Origin: Hippasteria phrygiana
Lineage: Eukaryota; Echinodermata; Asteroidea; Valvatida; Goniasteridae
Reading direction: 5' to 3'
Assembly: GCA_037893225.1 (NCBI GenBank)
Contig: JAZGUH010000406.1
Coordinates: 248,001 to 312,000 of the forward strand
DNA length: 64,000 nt
Made by a program: the position numbers and the translations under genes. The notes below the pieces were generated by a model. That model had not been told where the DNA came from. It did no database searches and worked only from the letters and a program-made list of their open reading frames with translations. Positions 38,186 through 49,583 of this stretch are shown here, piece by piece. Each line of letters opens with the position of its first letter. Within the stretch, counting starts at the first letter, position 1.

Positions 38186-39154
38186 GAGTGATTCCATGTA
38201 AATACTTAACATACTTACTTGTCTTCGGTCACATTTTTTTTCTTCTTTTAAATGAAAGGACTAGATGAGCAAGTAACAAAAACATTTTATTCAATTTTTC
38301 CTATGACCCGTTGCCATGGTAACGGGCCATGTGTTTTGGCCATTTTGGGCTAATTTTGGGGTCTGAAAAACTGTTTTTGCCATATTTATAAAAGGCCACC
38401 GAGCCAAAATGCATTTTAATGTCACAAAACCAATTATACCATTACAAAGTATTATCCTTGCCCTTACTTGCAAAAAAGAATAATGTTTTAAATGTTACCC
38501 TTATGCTATTTTTAGAACATAACTTAAGACATGTTTTGAAAACTTGCAAAATTGTAATTTTTAGCCTATTTTTGCCCCTCAAAATGACAACTTGCCAGGA
38601 GTCTTAGAAAATTTTCCATTTGTATGTGATGAGGGCCACCATTGGTCTTTTCATATCTGGTGAGAAAAGTTTGGGGGATTGTATCCTCTTTAGGCAGTAC
38701 TGCCTCAAATATGGTCATTTTTCCCCAAAACAGGAAAAGTGAAATTTAAGGTTGTCATTTTGAGGGTCAAAAATAGGCAAAAAATTTCAATTTTGCAAGT
38801 TTTCAAAACATGTCTTATGTTATGTTCTAAAAAATAGCATAAGGGTGACATTTAAAACATTTTTTTTTCTCAAGTAAGGGCAAGGATAATACTTTGTAAT
38901 GGTATAATTGGTTTTGTGACATTAAAATGCATTTTGGCTCGGTGGCCTTTTATAAATAAGGCAAAAACACTTTTTGAGACCACACAATTGGCAAAAAATT
39001 GCCAAAACACAACATGGCCCGTTACCATGGCAACGGGTCATAGGAAAAATTGAAAAAAAATATTTTTGTTACTTGCTCATCTAGTCCTTTCATTTAAAAG
39101 AAAAAAAAAATTTGGCCGAAGACAAGTATGTTAAGTATTTACATGGAATCACTC
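38186..39154. mobile_element. 969-bp foldback element with TTAA target sites
   Basis: Arms of about 405 bp (38186-38591 and 38751-39154) are inverted copies around a 159-bp centre. TTAA lies at 38182-38185 and 39155-39158. Ends read GAGTGATTCC...GGAATCACTC. A TTAA duplication with purine-first ends points to a Kolobok-type non-autonomous element; piggyBac is the alternative. No coding frame inside. Confidence 0.85.
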
Positions 39155-39274
39155 TTAAGGTCTTTTTCAATACAGATCTTGCCGTATGGGTGGGTCAGGT
39201 TGATCAGGCAGTTCTGCTGAATATCACCAGCATAATTGTGAAGTTAATCATTGAATTGTTTTTATTTTCATGTT

Positions 39275-39837
39275 CTAATTCCGTGTATTACTCGATACGC
39301 AAAACGCAGTGCTGCACAAACCATTGGTAATACAAAAGCTGCGCGTTTGCATCCCATGTGGATTGTCACGTCACGTCTGTTTCGACACACTTGTTTCATT
39401 TTCCGGATAGCTCCTGTTTCTCCTGTTTTAAGAAAGGTGTATATAAAGAGGTCTAACGACAAAGTTCCAGTTGTTTTTAAACGTTTTGCAAGTCACTCAG
39501 CCGCAGAAATTGAAGCCAAAAAACCCAAAACCACACCTAAAAACACTCTGCGAGCAAACAACTCTGCAGCAAGAACCTTGAAATCGTATGTTAACTTATT
39601 TCATTAAAAATGTTGACAAATTCAATCCTTGTTGAACTGTCTTGTTATTGACTTGAGTTAGGAAAATATAAATTTTATAATTGTAACTACTCAAATCGAC
39701 AAATCTTCTACATGTAACTGTTATTGATGCGTGCGTGTACGTGGTATTTCTTCCTCCATGGTGGTACACGGTCTGGTTTTGCGCACAGTGCCGTGCATGT
39801 TCCATCTTTTCTGCGCGTCAAGTTTGCTTGAAGATAA
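39275..39837. mobile_element. Second copy of the TTTGCTTGAAGATAA repeat, left-truncated
   Basis: From 39294 it matches 12450 onward (GATACGCAAAACGCAGTGC, then AGCTGCGCGTTTGCATCC) and keeps the right end CAAGTTTGCTTGAAGATAA at 39819-39837. It contains about 180 bases not in copy 1. The left inverted end is absent. Confidence 0.6.
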
Positions 39838-39841
39838 ATTT

Positions 39842-39979
39842 GTTATCCCACTCGCGCTCGTGGAACATGGACAATTTAGTGCGTCCGTGTCCCATATACT
39901 ACTCGGCCTTCGGCCTCGTAGCATATGGGACACGGACGCACTATATTATTCGGTGTTCCACTCGTGCTCGTGGGATAAC
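39842..39979. repeat. 138-bp palindrome, second copy
   Basis: GTTATCCCACTCG...CGTGGGATAAC with inner arms GTGCGTCCGTGTCCCATA / TATGGGACACGGACGCAC and centre CTCGGCCTTCGGCCTCG. Arms differ from the 12689 copy at several paired positions. Confidence 0.8.
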
Positions 39980-40932
39980 TAATAGGCCTATGGTGACCAG
40001 GAGTGAGATTTGTCAGGATTTTTCCTGATTTCAGGATATTGTGTCAGGATTTCAGAATTTTTTACGAATCTCTTTTGCAATCTGGAATTCCCGAGTCATT
40101 TTCCTAAAGGAGTTTTTACCTGTAAAAGTGGATATAGACCAATCAAATCGGATATTTTAAGGGGTTGTCTTCAGGCAAATACAAACTATACATTGATCTG
40201 GGGTCCTCGTGGATTGGTCTGGCGCATGCGTATATTTCATCTGAAGGGTCACGTCCTTCGGATGGGATGGGACGTTAAGCTGGAGGCTGCGTTTGCTTCA
40301 TATGGTCAGTACATGTTGCCCCGATACCTCTGGTCACCCCCAAACAACAGCAAAAACTGTACTGTCAAACCTACTGACACAAGAAGTTGCCCGTCAGTCC
40401 AACTGGACAGGAGCGAAGGGAAAAATAGAATTCCAGAAGCTCCACCTAGTCAAAATCATAATTGGTAAGTACACATTTTTTGGTAATTTTAAAGCAAATC
40501 TGAAGCCTGTACATGGGGCAATGCAAATCAAAGATTGCCTTTTAGCATTGTACATTGTTCATTGTTCAGAAGACTTGTAAACGCAACTTTGTGTCCCACC
40601 GTCTTTTCAATTTTCATTTCACAGTTTTTAAGGGCATTTTGGTGCCATTTTGGTTTTTATGCTAATGTAAAGTTGCTTATTTCCCTGAATTGTGGATACT
40701 TAAATGTCGTAAATGTTCTTTTCTTTGGCGATTCGTTATTGTGTTATATACATGGCAGTATAAGCGACATTGTGGGGATCACTCAATAAGTGATAAGACT
40801 TTTTAACTTATATTTTGTCAAAACAAGCTGGCTCTCCAAGTGAACCAGGCTCTCAATGTGAAGTTGGTTCTCCCGGTCAACCATGCTCTTTCCGAGGTCC
40901 AGGCTCTCCCGAAAATTGCTGTCTTGGTTTAA
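39980..40932. other. No assigned gene; repeat fragment
   Basis: The part 40759-40820 (GCGACATTGTGG.GATCACTCAA...) matches the spacer of the tRNA-like array. A 152-residue frame at 40010-40468 lacks a recognised domain. Confidence 0.45.
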
Positions 40933-43040
40933 GTGATGTTCAAAGTGAAGGTTCTTCATACCCAGCTGAGTCTAGAGGACAGCTGTGATGAGCCCGACAT
41001 TCCAGATGAGCATGAAATACATACATGTCCAAGGAGGTTTTCATGTTTGTTATCAATGGATGAGTGGTCCAAAATAATACCAACTGTGAAGAAAAGTAAA
41101 CTGAGAAACAACTGGACGAAAATTGTTTATGACAAATTCAAGAAATACAACAAGAGTTGTGTATTGGTCTTCAAATATAACAGGGCCAAAAAAACAAGTA
41201 TTAAGATAAAGAAGTGTCCATTTGTCCGAGTCATCAGAGTTTGTAAATTCCGGATATGTTGCAAATATGATTTTCGGATAAGGAAGGAGCCCCACAAAAC
41301 CCCCAAGATGGCGTCAGTATTAAGGTAAGCAGGAGGGGTGAAATAAATCATGAAGGAATAACGAGTGAGAAGAGACACATGAAAGGTGAAAGGAGACAGC
41401 GGGTTGCTGAAGCCCTTGACAAAGACGGTGTTACAAATTGGTTTTATAGTACAGTCTGCGGTATGACTGAAGAAGAGAAGGCGGCTGGAAATCTTACTGC
41501 TTGTAATTCCCTAGATGCACTGCGTAAGATTCTGTCAGAGAAGAAAAGTCATTCCAAACTGCACTCTGACATTCTACAGGAAGTAAAACTTATACAGGAC
41601 TTATACAGAGACATACACAAAGGATCAAAACACACAGATGGTTTACCCGATGATGGACGAGCAAGCTGACTTGTATCTTGCAGAGACGAAGAAAGGTCCA
41701 GTAATCTTGTACCTTGATGCAACAGGCTCTGTTAAGAAGATCCCAGGACAGGACAAAAGCATATATTATTATGCTCTCGTAATTGCTAATCCAGTACCCG
41801 GAAGGGCTGCAATTCCTCTGTGTGAAATGCTCTCAAATGAGTACATGTAGCATTGTTCTGAAATTAGACACTTTTTATGTAGATTCATAAATGTGGTGAC
41901 AAGAAGCAGAAGTCTGCTGTGGTGCCCAGAAGAGTTGAAGTTGATTATTCGTGGGCCATGATCCAATCCGTGCTTCAGGCGTTTAATTCTGAGGACTGTA
42001 AGGCTTTCCCATTGAGAACCTTTCACTTGGTCAAAGGACACTTCAAAGAAAAGGAAGTACAAGGATACACATTACCCCCATATTTGCGCTGCACACATGA
42101 TCAAGAATGTTTCGAGAAGATTGAGTGAGGTTAGCACAGACAAAGGCAAGAGACAGTTTTTGCTATATTGTTTTGGTTTGTTACAGACCGAGCACTGTCT
42201 CCGTGATGCCATGAACATCTTCTTCCACATGTGTAAATTATTTCATGCAACACATTTCAGCGAGCATGTGAATTCCTCACTCCAGTCTCTGAAAATGCTC
42301 ATGGAAAGGAGGCGAGTGCCTGGTGAACTTGAACAGTCAAGCTGTAGTAACTTGTAGGATACAGAAACTCTTATAGCGCCCTCTGTTGCTAGACTTTAGA
42401 AAGCCGGTTATCTCTGTATTCCAATATGGCCGACATCTGAGAGTCACATGTAAAATAAACAGTAGTTAACTCCCAAATTAGTGTGTCTTTGCCTGGTTAT
42501 AACAAGCATTGCAAAAGACACCAAAGACACAAATGAAGAGCATGAATTGGCAAGGGCACAAACAATCAAGGAAAGCTCGCCATGGCGTCATGCATTCCAG
42601 AAGGTGGAGAGGCAAGCTCTGGGCACTCTAGAACATGCACAAGAAGCAGAATCAGATGACGACTAGAATGATGAGGTGTTGAGTACTGAGTCAGTTAAAA
42701 AGTATTACTGCTCTGGTGTTATGAAATTGTTTCTGGACAATTTCATGCACATCTATCCTTTATGGAGTGCTGTACTTCTCGTCACCTTGACTCAGTATTG
42801 CCAGCCTAAACAAACACTTGAACCCCCAAACCCAAACAGAGCAACAAATGGCATCATTGAAAACTGGTTTGGTTTAGTTAAGAAGGATTTCCTTCAGGGC
42901 CAAGGAGGTAGAGTACATGTACATTTGAAGGCAGGTACATGTACTTTCATACGCAAGGCGTATGTTAACATTTCCGGACGGCTCGGAGAGACAGAGCTGA
43001 GATCCATCAGAAAACAGAAAAAGGACGGAAGACAATAATC
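40933..43040 (+). pseudogene. Decayed transposase-like gene (LYLDATG family)
   Basis: Consecutive frames belong to one protein. 40933-41328 has DEWSKIIP...NNWTKIVYDKFKKYN and a CKFRICCKYDF Cys cluster. 41379-41669 is Lys/Glu-rich. 41638-41850 has VILYLDATGSVKKIPG. 41919-42128 holds VEVDYSWAMIQSVLQAF. 42676-43038 holds NRATNGIIENWFGLVKKD. The Asp in LYLDATG, the Asp in VDYSWA and the Glu in IIENWF are placed like a DDE triad. Frame changes near 41330, 41850, 42120 and 42360-42480 break it. The family is multicopy in invertebrate genomes; MULE-like cut-and-paste activity is inferred. Confidence 0.5.
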
Positions 43041-43443
43041 CGGAAGAGATTTTGAAAAGGGGTAAAAAAAGGAAACAAGGAAAGTATTTTTGCAGTCCTG
43101 CTGGAAAATTACCTAAGCCCAATCTCCGAAAAGAGAAGTACCATGCACACTCCCAGGCAAAAGAAAAGACGAAAGTCAAAAGGCTGCTGAAATCAATTCC
43201 AACACCAATCCGCGCACACCGAGGCAACCCAGCACAACCATGCACACCTATGCAACCATGCACACCCATACAACCAAGCATGAATTCCGTTAGTGAAAAT
43301 GTTCAATCTTGGGGGGGGGGGGGGGGGGGGGTGTCAGTCTATGTACAAGGGGAAAAGGATTTTTCTATCAAATACGTGCACTATTGACAACTTATTGTTC
43401 ATAGTGACACGCATGATGGAGAATTTTCCAAGTCTGCAGAGTC
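43041..43443. other. Gene 3' remnant and G homopolymer
   Basis: A Lys-rich frame (43052-43300) with ACPC-like repeats TPMQPCTPIQPS may be the tail of the preceding gene. A run of about 20 G lies at 43311-43331. Confidence 0.35.
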
Positions 43444-44571
43444 TTAATTGACAGCCAATAAGAAACTTGCAAGAAATTGTTGGAAATATGCAAACACTGT
43501 TCGGAAGGTCAGTGGACACTCGGCAAAATTGACTGGCTGCATAAAATGTGTAAAATGGAATTGCAGGTGCACCAGAAACAAACATGGGATGCATTTGGGG
43601 CAGAGTTTGATATGTTTGATATGTTTGTCAGCCACTTGGCAGTCTTCACAAGAAGCCAACAAACATCAATTTGTACAAACCCAAATTACAGCCACAGGAA
43701 GAAGACTGTCCACAATGTGATGATCACCCTTTAACTATGTAGTTAGTTCTTTGGGCAAGTTACTAGTTAGTCCCCAAGGAAAGTTAGAGATTATAGACCC
43801 ATTTTTGCTCAAATATATGGGATTAGCTAACAGATCTTGGAAAAGCCGCACACATTATTTTAATAGGCTATGAACTATCAACCAGTGTGCTCTGTGAATT
43901 TCCAGTTCACTGAAAGGATATTTCTGATTCTTTAAAAATATCGTTTATAACATTAATTTTACACCAACAGAAATGGAAATATTGCAATTGTACTGGTATC
44001 TTGAAAGCAAGATCTTTAAAAGAAAATGGGTAAAATACAAATGTTAAAAAATTATGATAAATTGTGACTCAATACGTTATTTCTGATAACATGCATTCAA
44101 ATTTTCAGTAGCAAGTGCTACAACTTGGGTGATATGTTTCTTCAGGTAATTTGTATGTGTCATGTTTTTGGAAGAGTATACAAATGTACATGTACATATG
44201 TATATATACAGCTTATTTGTTAGAATTGATTTTTTTTTTTACTATTTAATTAAAAGAAAGAACAAACATTTGTGTGCTTACAAATTGAAAGTCTTTCTTT
44301 AGTGATACAATTCTTTTGCTACACATTCTTTCATAATTGCCATGATACTTGCTTATGCCAGACTGCCATTATCCTCTTCTTAATTTGTCAAAAACAGTAT
44401 TCACACAATGTAGGCATGTATTTATATTTTACATGTGTATATTGTATGGACTTGCCAAAGAATGAAATTGTGTTTTAAACTAAAAAATAGTATAAGATAT
44501 TCACTCACACCAAATCTTCTCACTAAGATTGTCATATACAAGTAAGTTTTATAGCTACATGTATTTTTTTC
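43444..44571. other. No assigned gene
   Basis: A coding-like stretch at 43477-43734 (KHCSEGQWTLGKIDWLHKMCKM) has no known domain and may belong to the transposase-like gene. The rest is AT-rich. Confidence 0.35.
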
Positions 44572-44621
44572 TGTTTACTGTTTAAAGTGAATTAAACATG
44601 TACTTTGTGTAGTGATGTGAA

Positions 44622-44941
44622 AAGTAACTATAAGTATGCATGACACGTGAGAGCAGCACGTACATATGTGTGCGTGCGTTGCGTGCGCAGCGGACGTGCG
44701 TGCATAATTTAGAGAGTTGTAAAGTAACTATAATTATGCATGGCACGTAAGCAGCTGCGTACATGTGTGCGTGCGTGCATGCGTTAAAGTAATTCGAGAA
44801 TAATATTATGAAAAGGAATTTAAATAACAATTGAAGTTTTACTTGTTCTTAAAAGAATTTAGTCAGTTGGAGTTTGGCGGTTGAAGAAGAGAGTTGGAGT
44901 TTGGCGGTTTAAGAAGTAGAGTTGGCGTTTGGAGGTTGAAG
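44622..44941. repeat. Two local tandem duplications
   Basis: AAAGTAACTATAA.TATGCATG.CACGT occurs at about 44622 and 44718, each followed by GTGCGTGCGTG runs. Then AGTTGG.GTTTGGCGGTT.AAGAAG repeats three times at about 44866-44940. Confidence 0.65.
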
Positions 44942-45641
44942 AGGGAAGATGTAGTTTGAGAGCTGGAAAAGCAAATAAAGTTTAAAGAGATTTCGCAGAC
45001 TACACTTTGAGTTTGAGGTGCGACTGTCTTTGTTGGTTCGTCGTCCAAGAAATATTTAGAAGTTCCCCTTCCTGACTTCACACGAAGTCTTCCCGGGATT
45101 GCGATCCTGAACCTGACGCTTTACATTTGGTATTCTTACAGTACTTTGTACAGTGCATCTGCAGTGAATGCTACAAATAAAATAGTGTACATGTAGACCT
45201 ACATGTATGCCACATGTTGTCTACGCAATGTTTATGTATATAAGTGATTAGTCATATCCAACAAGATGGCAAATTTGTTGTATTTTTACATTGTTGACAT
45301 CCTGTATGTGTATTTATTACTCTACTGCCACACCTGAATCAAATTTTAATGAATACCCACATGTGATAAACTTGCAGTTAACAATTTGTTCCTGTGTACA
45401 TTAACAAATTTAGAAATCGCATTGCAAACTATTCTGACGAAGTACCAAATCAGTAGTGATCAAGTGAATTTTGGGCATGTTCTGATGAAATCCCTGTTAT
45501 CAAAATTCAAATATCTGCTCCTCCAGTGGAGGTACTAAAGGATCAGGGTCTAAAAAGGTAAATAAAGTAAGGAAAAGTTGAAGCAGGGTCATTCAGACAT
45601 GCCAGAAAAAGTTTCTTATCCGTCTCTTTTATTTTTGACAG
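44942..45641. other. No gene seen
   Basis: AT-rich. The part near 45040-45125 is GC-richer and ends CTTTACA, like an LTR end, but no partner copy is present. Confidence 0.35.
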
Positions 45642-45803
45642 TCCTTAACTCCACTCTACCCCGGTGGAGTCCCTATCCTATCGGACCAAGAGAAGAGGGT
45701 AGCTTCCACCAAAGGCACAAACAAGGAGGCCCTCTTGTTTTCCCTGCTGACTGTTGTGTTTGGTGAATTACAGCACTTGGCCAAGCGCAAGGCCACAACA
45801 TAA
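45642..45803 (+). CDS. Terminal-exon-like ORF, possibly BEN-related
   Basis: After a T-rich tract and ACAG acceptor (45638-45641) a frame of 53 codons runs to TAA 45801-45803. It reads LTPLYPGGVPILSDQEK and later EALLFSLLTVVFGELQHLAKR. The LYP..V.I plus RALL..LF-like spacing resembles the C-terminal half of BEN domains, which bind DNA. Similarity is weak and the upstream exons are not found. Confidence 0.35.
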   Translation, partial: SLTPLYPGGVPILSDQEKRVASTKGTNKEALLFSLLTVVFGELQHLAKRKATT

Positions 45804-46910
45804 AGAATGGATGCTAGCATGCTTAATGAAATCAAAGGTATTATTTTTCTTTTTTATTTGTGTTTTTGCTTTGTGTTTTTTGTTGTATTGATATTTCAGA
45901 ATTCGGCACCACAGAACACATACAAATATGGCAAAAAGTAAGGACAGCAGAGACTGCCCTGTTGGATTGTTTGTTCACTTTGTGTTATGACCTGATCTTT
46001 TCTTTAATGAGTGAGACTGAGTCAAAACCTGAAGCTGAAAACATCCTTCCTTTTTTTTCTCTGTCATTCAGAATGTGTGCTTCAACGGTTCAGAATTCCA
46101 AGTGGACAACCCCATTTTTTAACCAAGGGATTTCAATGACAAAATTAATCAAAAGTGTGCCACTGCAAGACGTGCCTTAAAAGAAACCAGGCAAATCAAA
46201 ATTAATTGTATAGGCACTAACTGCTTACTGTTAACCCTAACCTCCCCCGACTGCATCAAAATCCATCCCCCATTTTGGTGGATTTTGGGGGAATTGGTCC
46301 TGCAGGCTAGGCCTGGTTTGACTAAATATTGATGGAGTATGATGGACTTGGGCCTGGAGGACTAAAGCAAAGCATGCATTGTAAGCAGTGTGATTGATGA
46401 ATTTTGGCGGACTTGACTTGTACATGTAGTAAAAAACAGTAGGGAGTTAGGGTTCAAAGAAAAACGTTGAAACTAAATGTTGTGTATTTGTTAAGTTTTT
46501 CATTATATTTTCTTGGTTTTGGATAAAACAATCTAGTTACCATAACATTTTGGTCTTGATGGGAACTCATGTCTTCAAACTGATCACAGTAAGCACAATA
46601 ATATTACAGCTTATAAAAAAGGTTAACAATAACTGAAAATCATTCTTTAGAAAATGAATTATGACAAAATTGTCTTTATAGTTTCATTACAGTGTCTAAT
46701 ATGTAGCATGCATTTTCTTCAGCTGTATGCAACCCTGCAAGGTACGTAGGTACGTTAAGCTATTTTGGCAATTACTTTAAACTAGCTTTCCATGAATGTT
46801 CATAATCAGAAAGAAGCATGCAGCAAGATTCCAGTAAGCTTTCTGTGAGCCTGCCAGGAAAGCTTGAGGTCGGCAAGCTTGCAGCCAGGATAATTGCCAG
46901 CAAGTTTGCC
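45804..46910. other. No assigned gene
   Basis: One 106-residue frame (45860-46180) without a recognised domain; otherwise AT-rich, intron-like sequence. Confidence 0.4.
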
Positions 46911-47395
46911 GTAAGTGTAAAGAGTAGGGGAAGTTATCTGTACATGTACTTGTGCATCACCAGTCAACATGCATTGTCAAGGATGAGGACCAACCAAGAC
47001 TGACAAAGGGAGAAATACTTCTGCAGTCAACAGTTCTGTCTGGTGTAATAAGCAGCATAGCAAGCAATTGCCCCAGTCAATGAGGTTTTCACTGTTATGA
47101 AAGAAGACAAGGTAGGGACAGAAGCTCGGAGCTAGCCATCCCCTGATCATTATCCTGGGGAATGAGTGGATGGTCCGAAATTTGGGGAATCATATGATGC
47201 TCAAGTACTATGCATCAAACGTGATGAGATTGGCGGCTAGATTGAAAATTCAGTTGCACAAACTAGCCACACCAGAGGAAGGTCCAGGGCTTGGAAACTA
47301 CTTGAAACCAAAATTATTTGATGAAGTTTTCAAAGTAGCTCTTGTGGTAGCCAAGCAAGATAAGGCAGACAATACCTAAAATTAAGAATCAAGTT
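46911..47395 (+). repeat. Second copy of the zinc-finger-like ORF segment
   Basis: From about 46913 to 47310 it follows 36353-36735 closely, with small indels. It keeps the EWMVRNLGNHMMLKYYASN and RLAARLKIQLHKLA frame (47170-47379) and extends further, to KLFDEVFKVALVVAKQ before a TAA. It shows that the gene interrupted by the Polinton belongs to a duplicated family and gives a local reference for it. Confidence 0.7.
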
Positions 47396-47760
47396 GCAGT
47401 GAGGGAGAAGGCCAGGGTCACCCCCAGAGGAAAAAGAGGTGATTTGAAATATTAACACGGTGCTGTCTTAAAGCAGAAAAGAATACAATTGCACTGTGAG
47501 CACAAACTGACATTGTAAAATGTGATTCAGGAATGTCATACACGCAATGTTAATTTAAAAAAATTTGAAATAATGTTATGTACATGTACATGTACCATGT
47601 ACCAAACTATGTCCATTTTTTTTCCTCCAACCACACAGCACACACACTCTGGTGCTGTTTCATGGCCAATTTCAACACAAGTAGCATTTTTACTCGGCAG
47701 GTCTTCCTTCTGGTACTGACTATTCCAGTGGCAACAATATAATACCCATATGCCTTCTAA

Positions 47761-48108
47761 TTGTTGTCACTGAATTATAGGTGCCATGCGATATCATTGG
47801 GTCCAATTGTGTCTGTTCCCAGATATATTCCAAAACCTTTTTTCAGACTTCCAGCTCGTTACCTTGGAAGTTTTGATGATGACATGTCTGAAGAAGGAAG
47901 GCTTCCTGTACCACCCAGAGTACCTACATGTAGGTTTCAAGTAAAAAAGACAACAGCTGACCCATCTGAGGCTACTGCATCAAGGATGAGCTCTGCTACA
48001 GAACTTGACCAAACAACAAGTAGAACACGAAGCCCGATCACAAGCCATGATATAGATGACAGACTACTGGCAACACCCTCTCCTAGAACTTCCAACAAAG
48101 GTATCTAA
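47761..48108 (+). other. Possible exon of an unknown gene
   Basis: Follows a TTATAG acceptor (to 47780) and ends at an AAG-GTATCT donor (48101). The frame is open for about 107 codons, Ser/Thr/Pro-rich at the end (ASRMSSATELDQTTSRTRSP), with no known domain. It may belong to the same gene as the segment at 47170. Confidence 0.3.
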
Positions 48109-48118
48109 ATACATGTAA

Positions 48119-48509
48119 TGTGGGGGAAATGATTTTGTAAACAAAGAAATGTTCATGTATACGATAATAGTGCCGTTGTATTAGCCAGCGCCCCATGGTG
48201 CATGTACGTGCAGCATACAGCTAGACATAAACGACAGACACCGATTATTTTTAGCTCGCGCGCAGGTCAAAGGTTGCGCGTGGTAGAAAGTTCTCGAAGC
48301 GGGTGGTGCACGTACGTACGTGCATGGCGTGTGGGCGAGACCGGTGTAGAGGGGGGGAGAGAGAGAGAGAGAGAGAGAGATCGACCATGGTGGACGTGCA
48401 TGCATAGGCCATCTAATGCTCCGAGGATTTTGTGAATAAAAGACATTTTGCTTCCCCGACAAAGAGTTTGCGAACCCTTAATTATTCTGTTGGAATCTTG
48501 GTCATCACA
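48119..48509 (+). repeat. LTR copy 1 of retroelement B family
   Basis: TG...CA ends (TGTGGGGGAAATG to GGTCATCACA), similar throughout to 57847-58258 with scattered differences and indels. Contains GTGAATAAA near 48430 and a (GA)n run at about 48355-48380. No obvious primer site follows, so it may be the 5' LTR of element B or a solo LTR. Confidence 0.7.
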
Positions 48510-48896
48510 AGGTAATACAGATAAGGTGCTCCTCACAAAAGGAGTCAGTGTGACTGGAATTTCAGCGGAATCACGGGAAAGGAATGGCTAGAGTAGTGTC
48601 AGCTAGGCCTACGTGTGTGTAGCGACATGACGACAGTGAGCCTGTACATGCTGGATGTGTGCATCGTAAACTCTGTAGTAATGCACGTGTACATGAAGCG
48701 GTGTAGCTGTTGACGAGTGGAGAGACCTTGTGGCTGTCAGCGGGGCTAGGCCCGAAACAATTTCTGAACTTTTTCGGCCGAAAAGGGAACATGCATGGGT
48801 GGTTCTGATTCTGAAGTTGGCCGTTGGAGTGTTCACTGCCGTGATTAACACTGTTTTAGCCGAGGGAAAACCTCTAGCCTACATCACCGGCGTGAG
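48510..48896 (+). other. Possible leader/gag start of element B
   Basis: Between the LTR copy and the LINE. A frame open from 48730 reads AVSGARPETISELFRPKREH and stays open up to the LINE junction. No domain recognised. Confidence 0.3.
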
Positions 48897-49583
48897 GGGG
48901 TTCAACTATTTAGTAATTATCGACCAATTTCTGTTCTTAACGCATTCTCTAAAATTATTGAACGTGTTATTTATAAATGTACTTTAGAATTTTTTTATCA
49001 ACACTGTATAATATCGGATAATCAATATGGATTTCGGGCACATCATTCTACTACACATGCCATTATTAAATTAATTGACAAGATAACAACTGGCTTAGAT
49101 GCATCCCTTGCTACAATTGGTATATTCCTGGACCTCTCCAAGGCCTTCGATACAGTTGATCGTGGTATTCTTTTGTCAAAACTGGAATATTACAGAATCA
49201 GAGGAGTTGCCTTGGATTGGTTCAGGAGTTATCTTACCAATCGTCAGCAATTTGTATCTATTCATGGAACCAAGTCTACTTATTGTAAAATATCTTGTGG
49301 AGTCCCACAGGGTTCTATCCGCTTCTATTTTCCATATATATTAATGACTTTGATAAATCCTCAGATGTACATTCTTTTATTCTTTTTGCTGATGATAGTA
49401 ATCTATTTTATAGCCACAGTGATGTAAATGTACTTTTTGATACGATTAACTATGAGATGGAAAAAGTATCTGCTTGGATCAAAGCAAATAAGTTCTCCCT
49501 TAATGTAAAAAAACAACTAACTACCGTACATGTTCACTAAAGGCAATACCGTCAGCTTTCTGCAATTTGTATTGATAATATGG
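48897..49583 (+). pseudogene. LINE A reverse transcriptase, first part
   Basis: Non-LTR RT blocks in order: an NYRPISVLN-type start (near 48905, in a shifted frame), DNQYGFRAHHSTTHA, FLDLSKAFDTVDR, RGVALDWFRSYLTNRQQF, SCGVPQGS, and FADDSNLFY (catalytic pair). A frameshift follows GVPQGS near 49317. Sequence stops matching a LINE near 49583 and resumes at about 51312. Family role: target-primed reverse transcription. Jockey/CR1-like clade suspected. Confidence 0.8.

Noticed and set aside
43311..43331. G-homopolymer as a quadruplex regulatory site (also 80-93, 11974-11992, 37946-37967)
   Set aside because: Homopolymers are common in this genome and assembly lengths are unreliable; no gene start is nearby.
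48355..48380. (GA)n tract as a regulatory element
   Set aside because: A microsatellite inside an LTR copy, largely missing from the other LTR copy.
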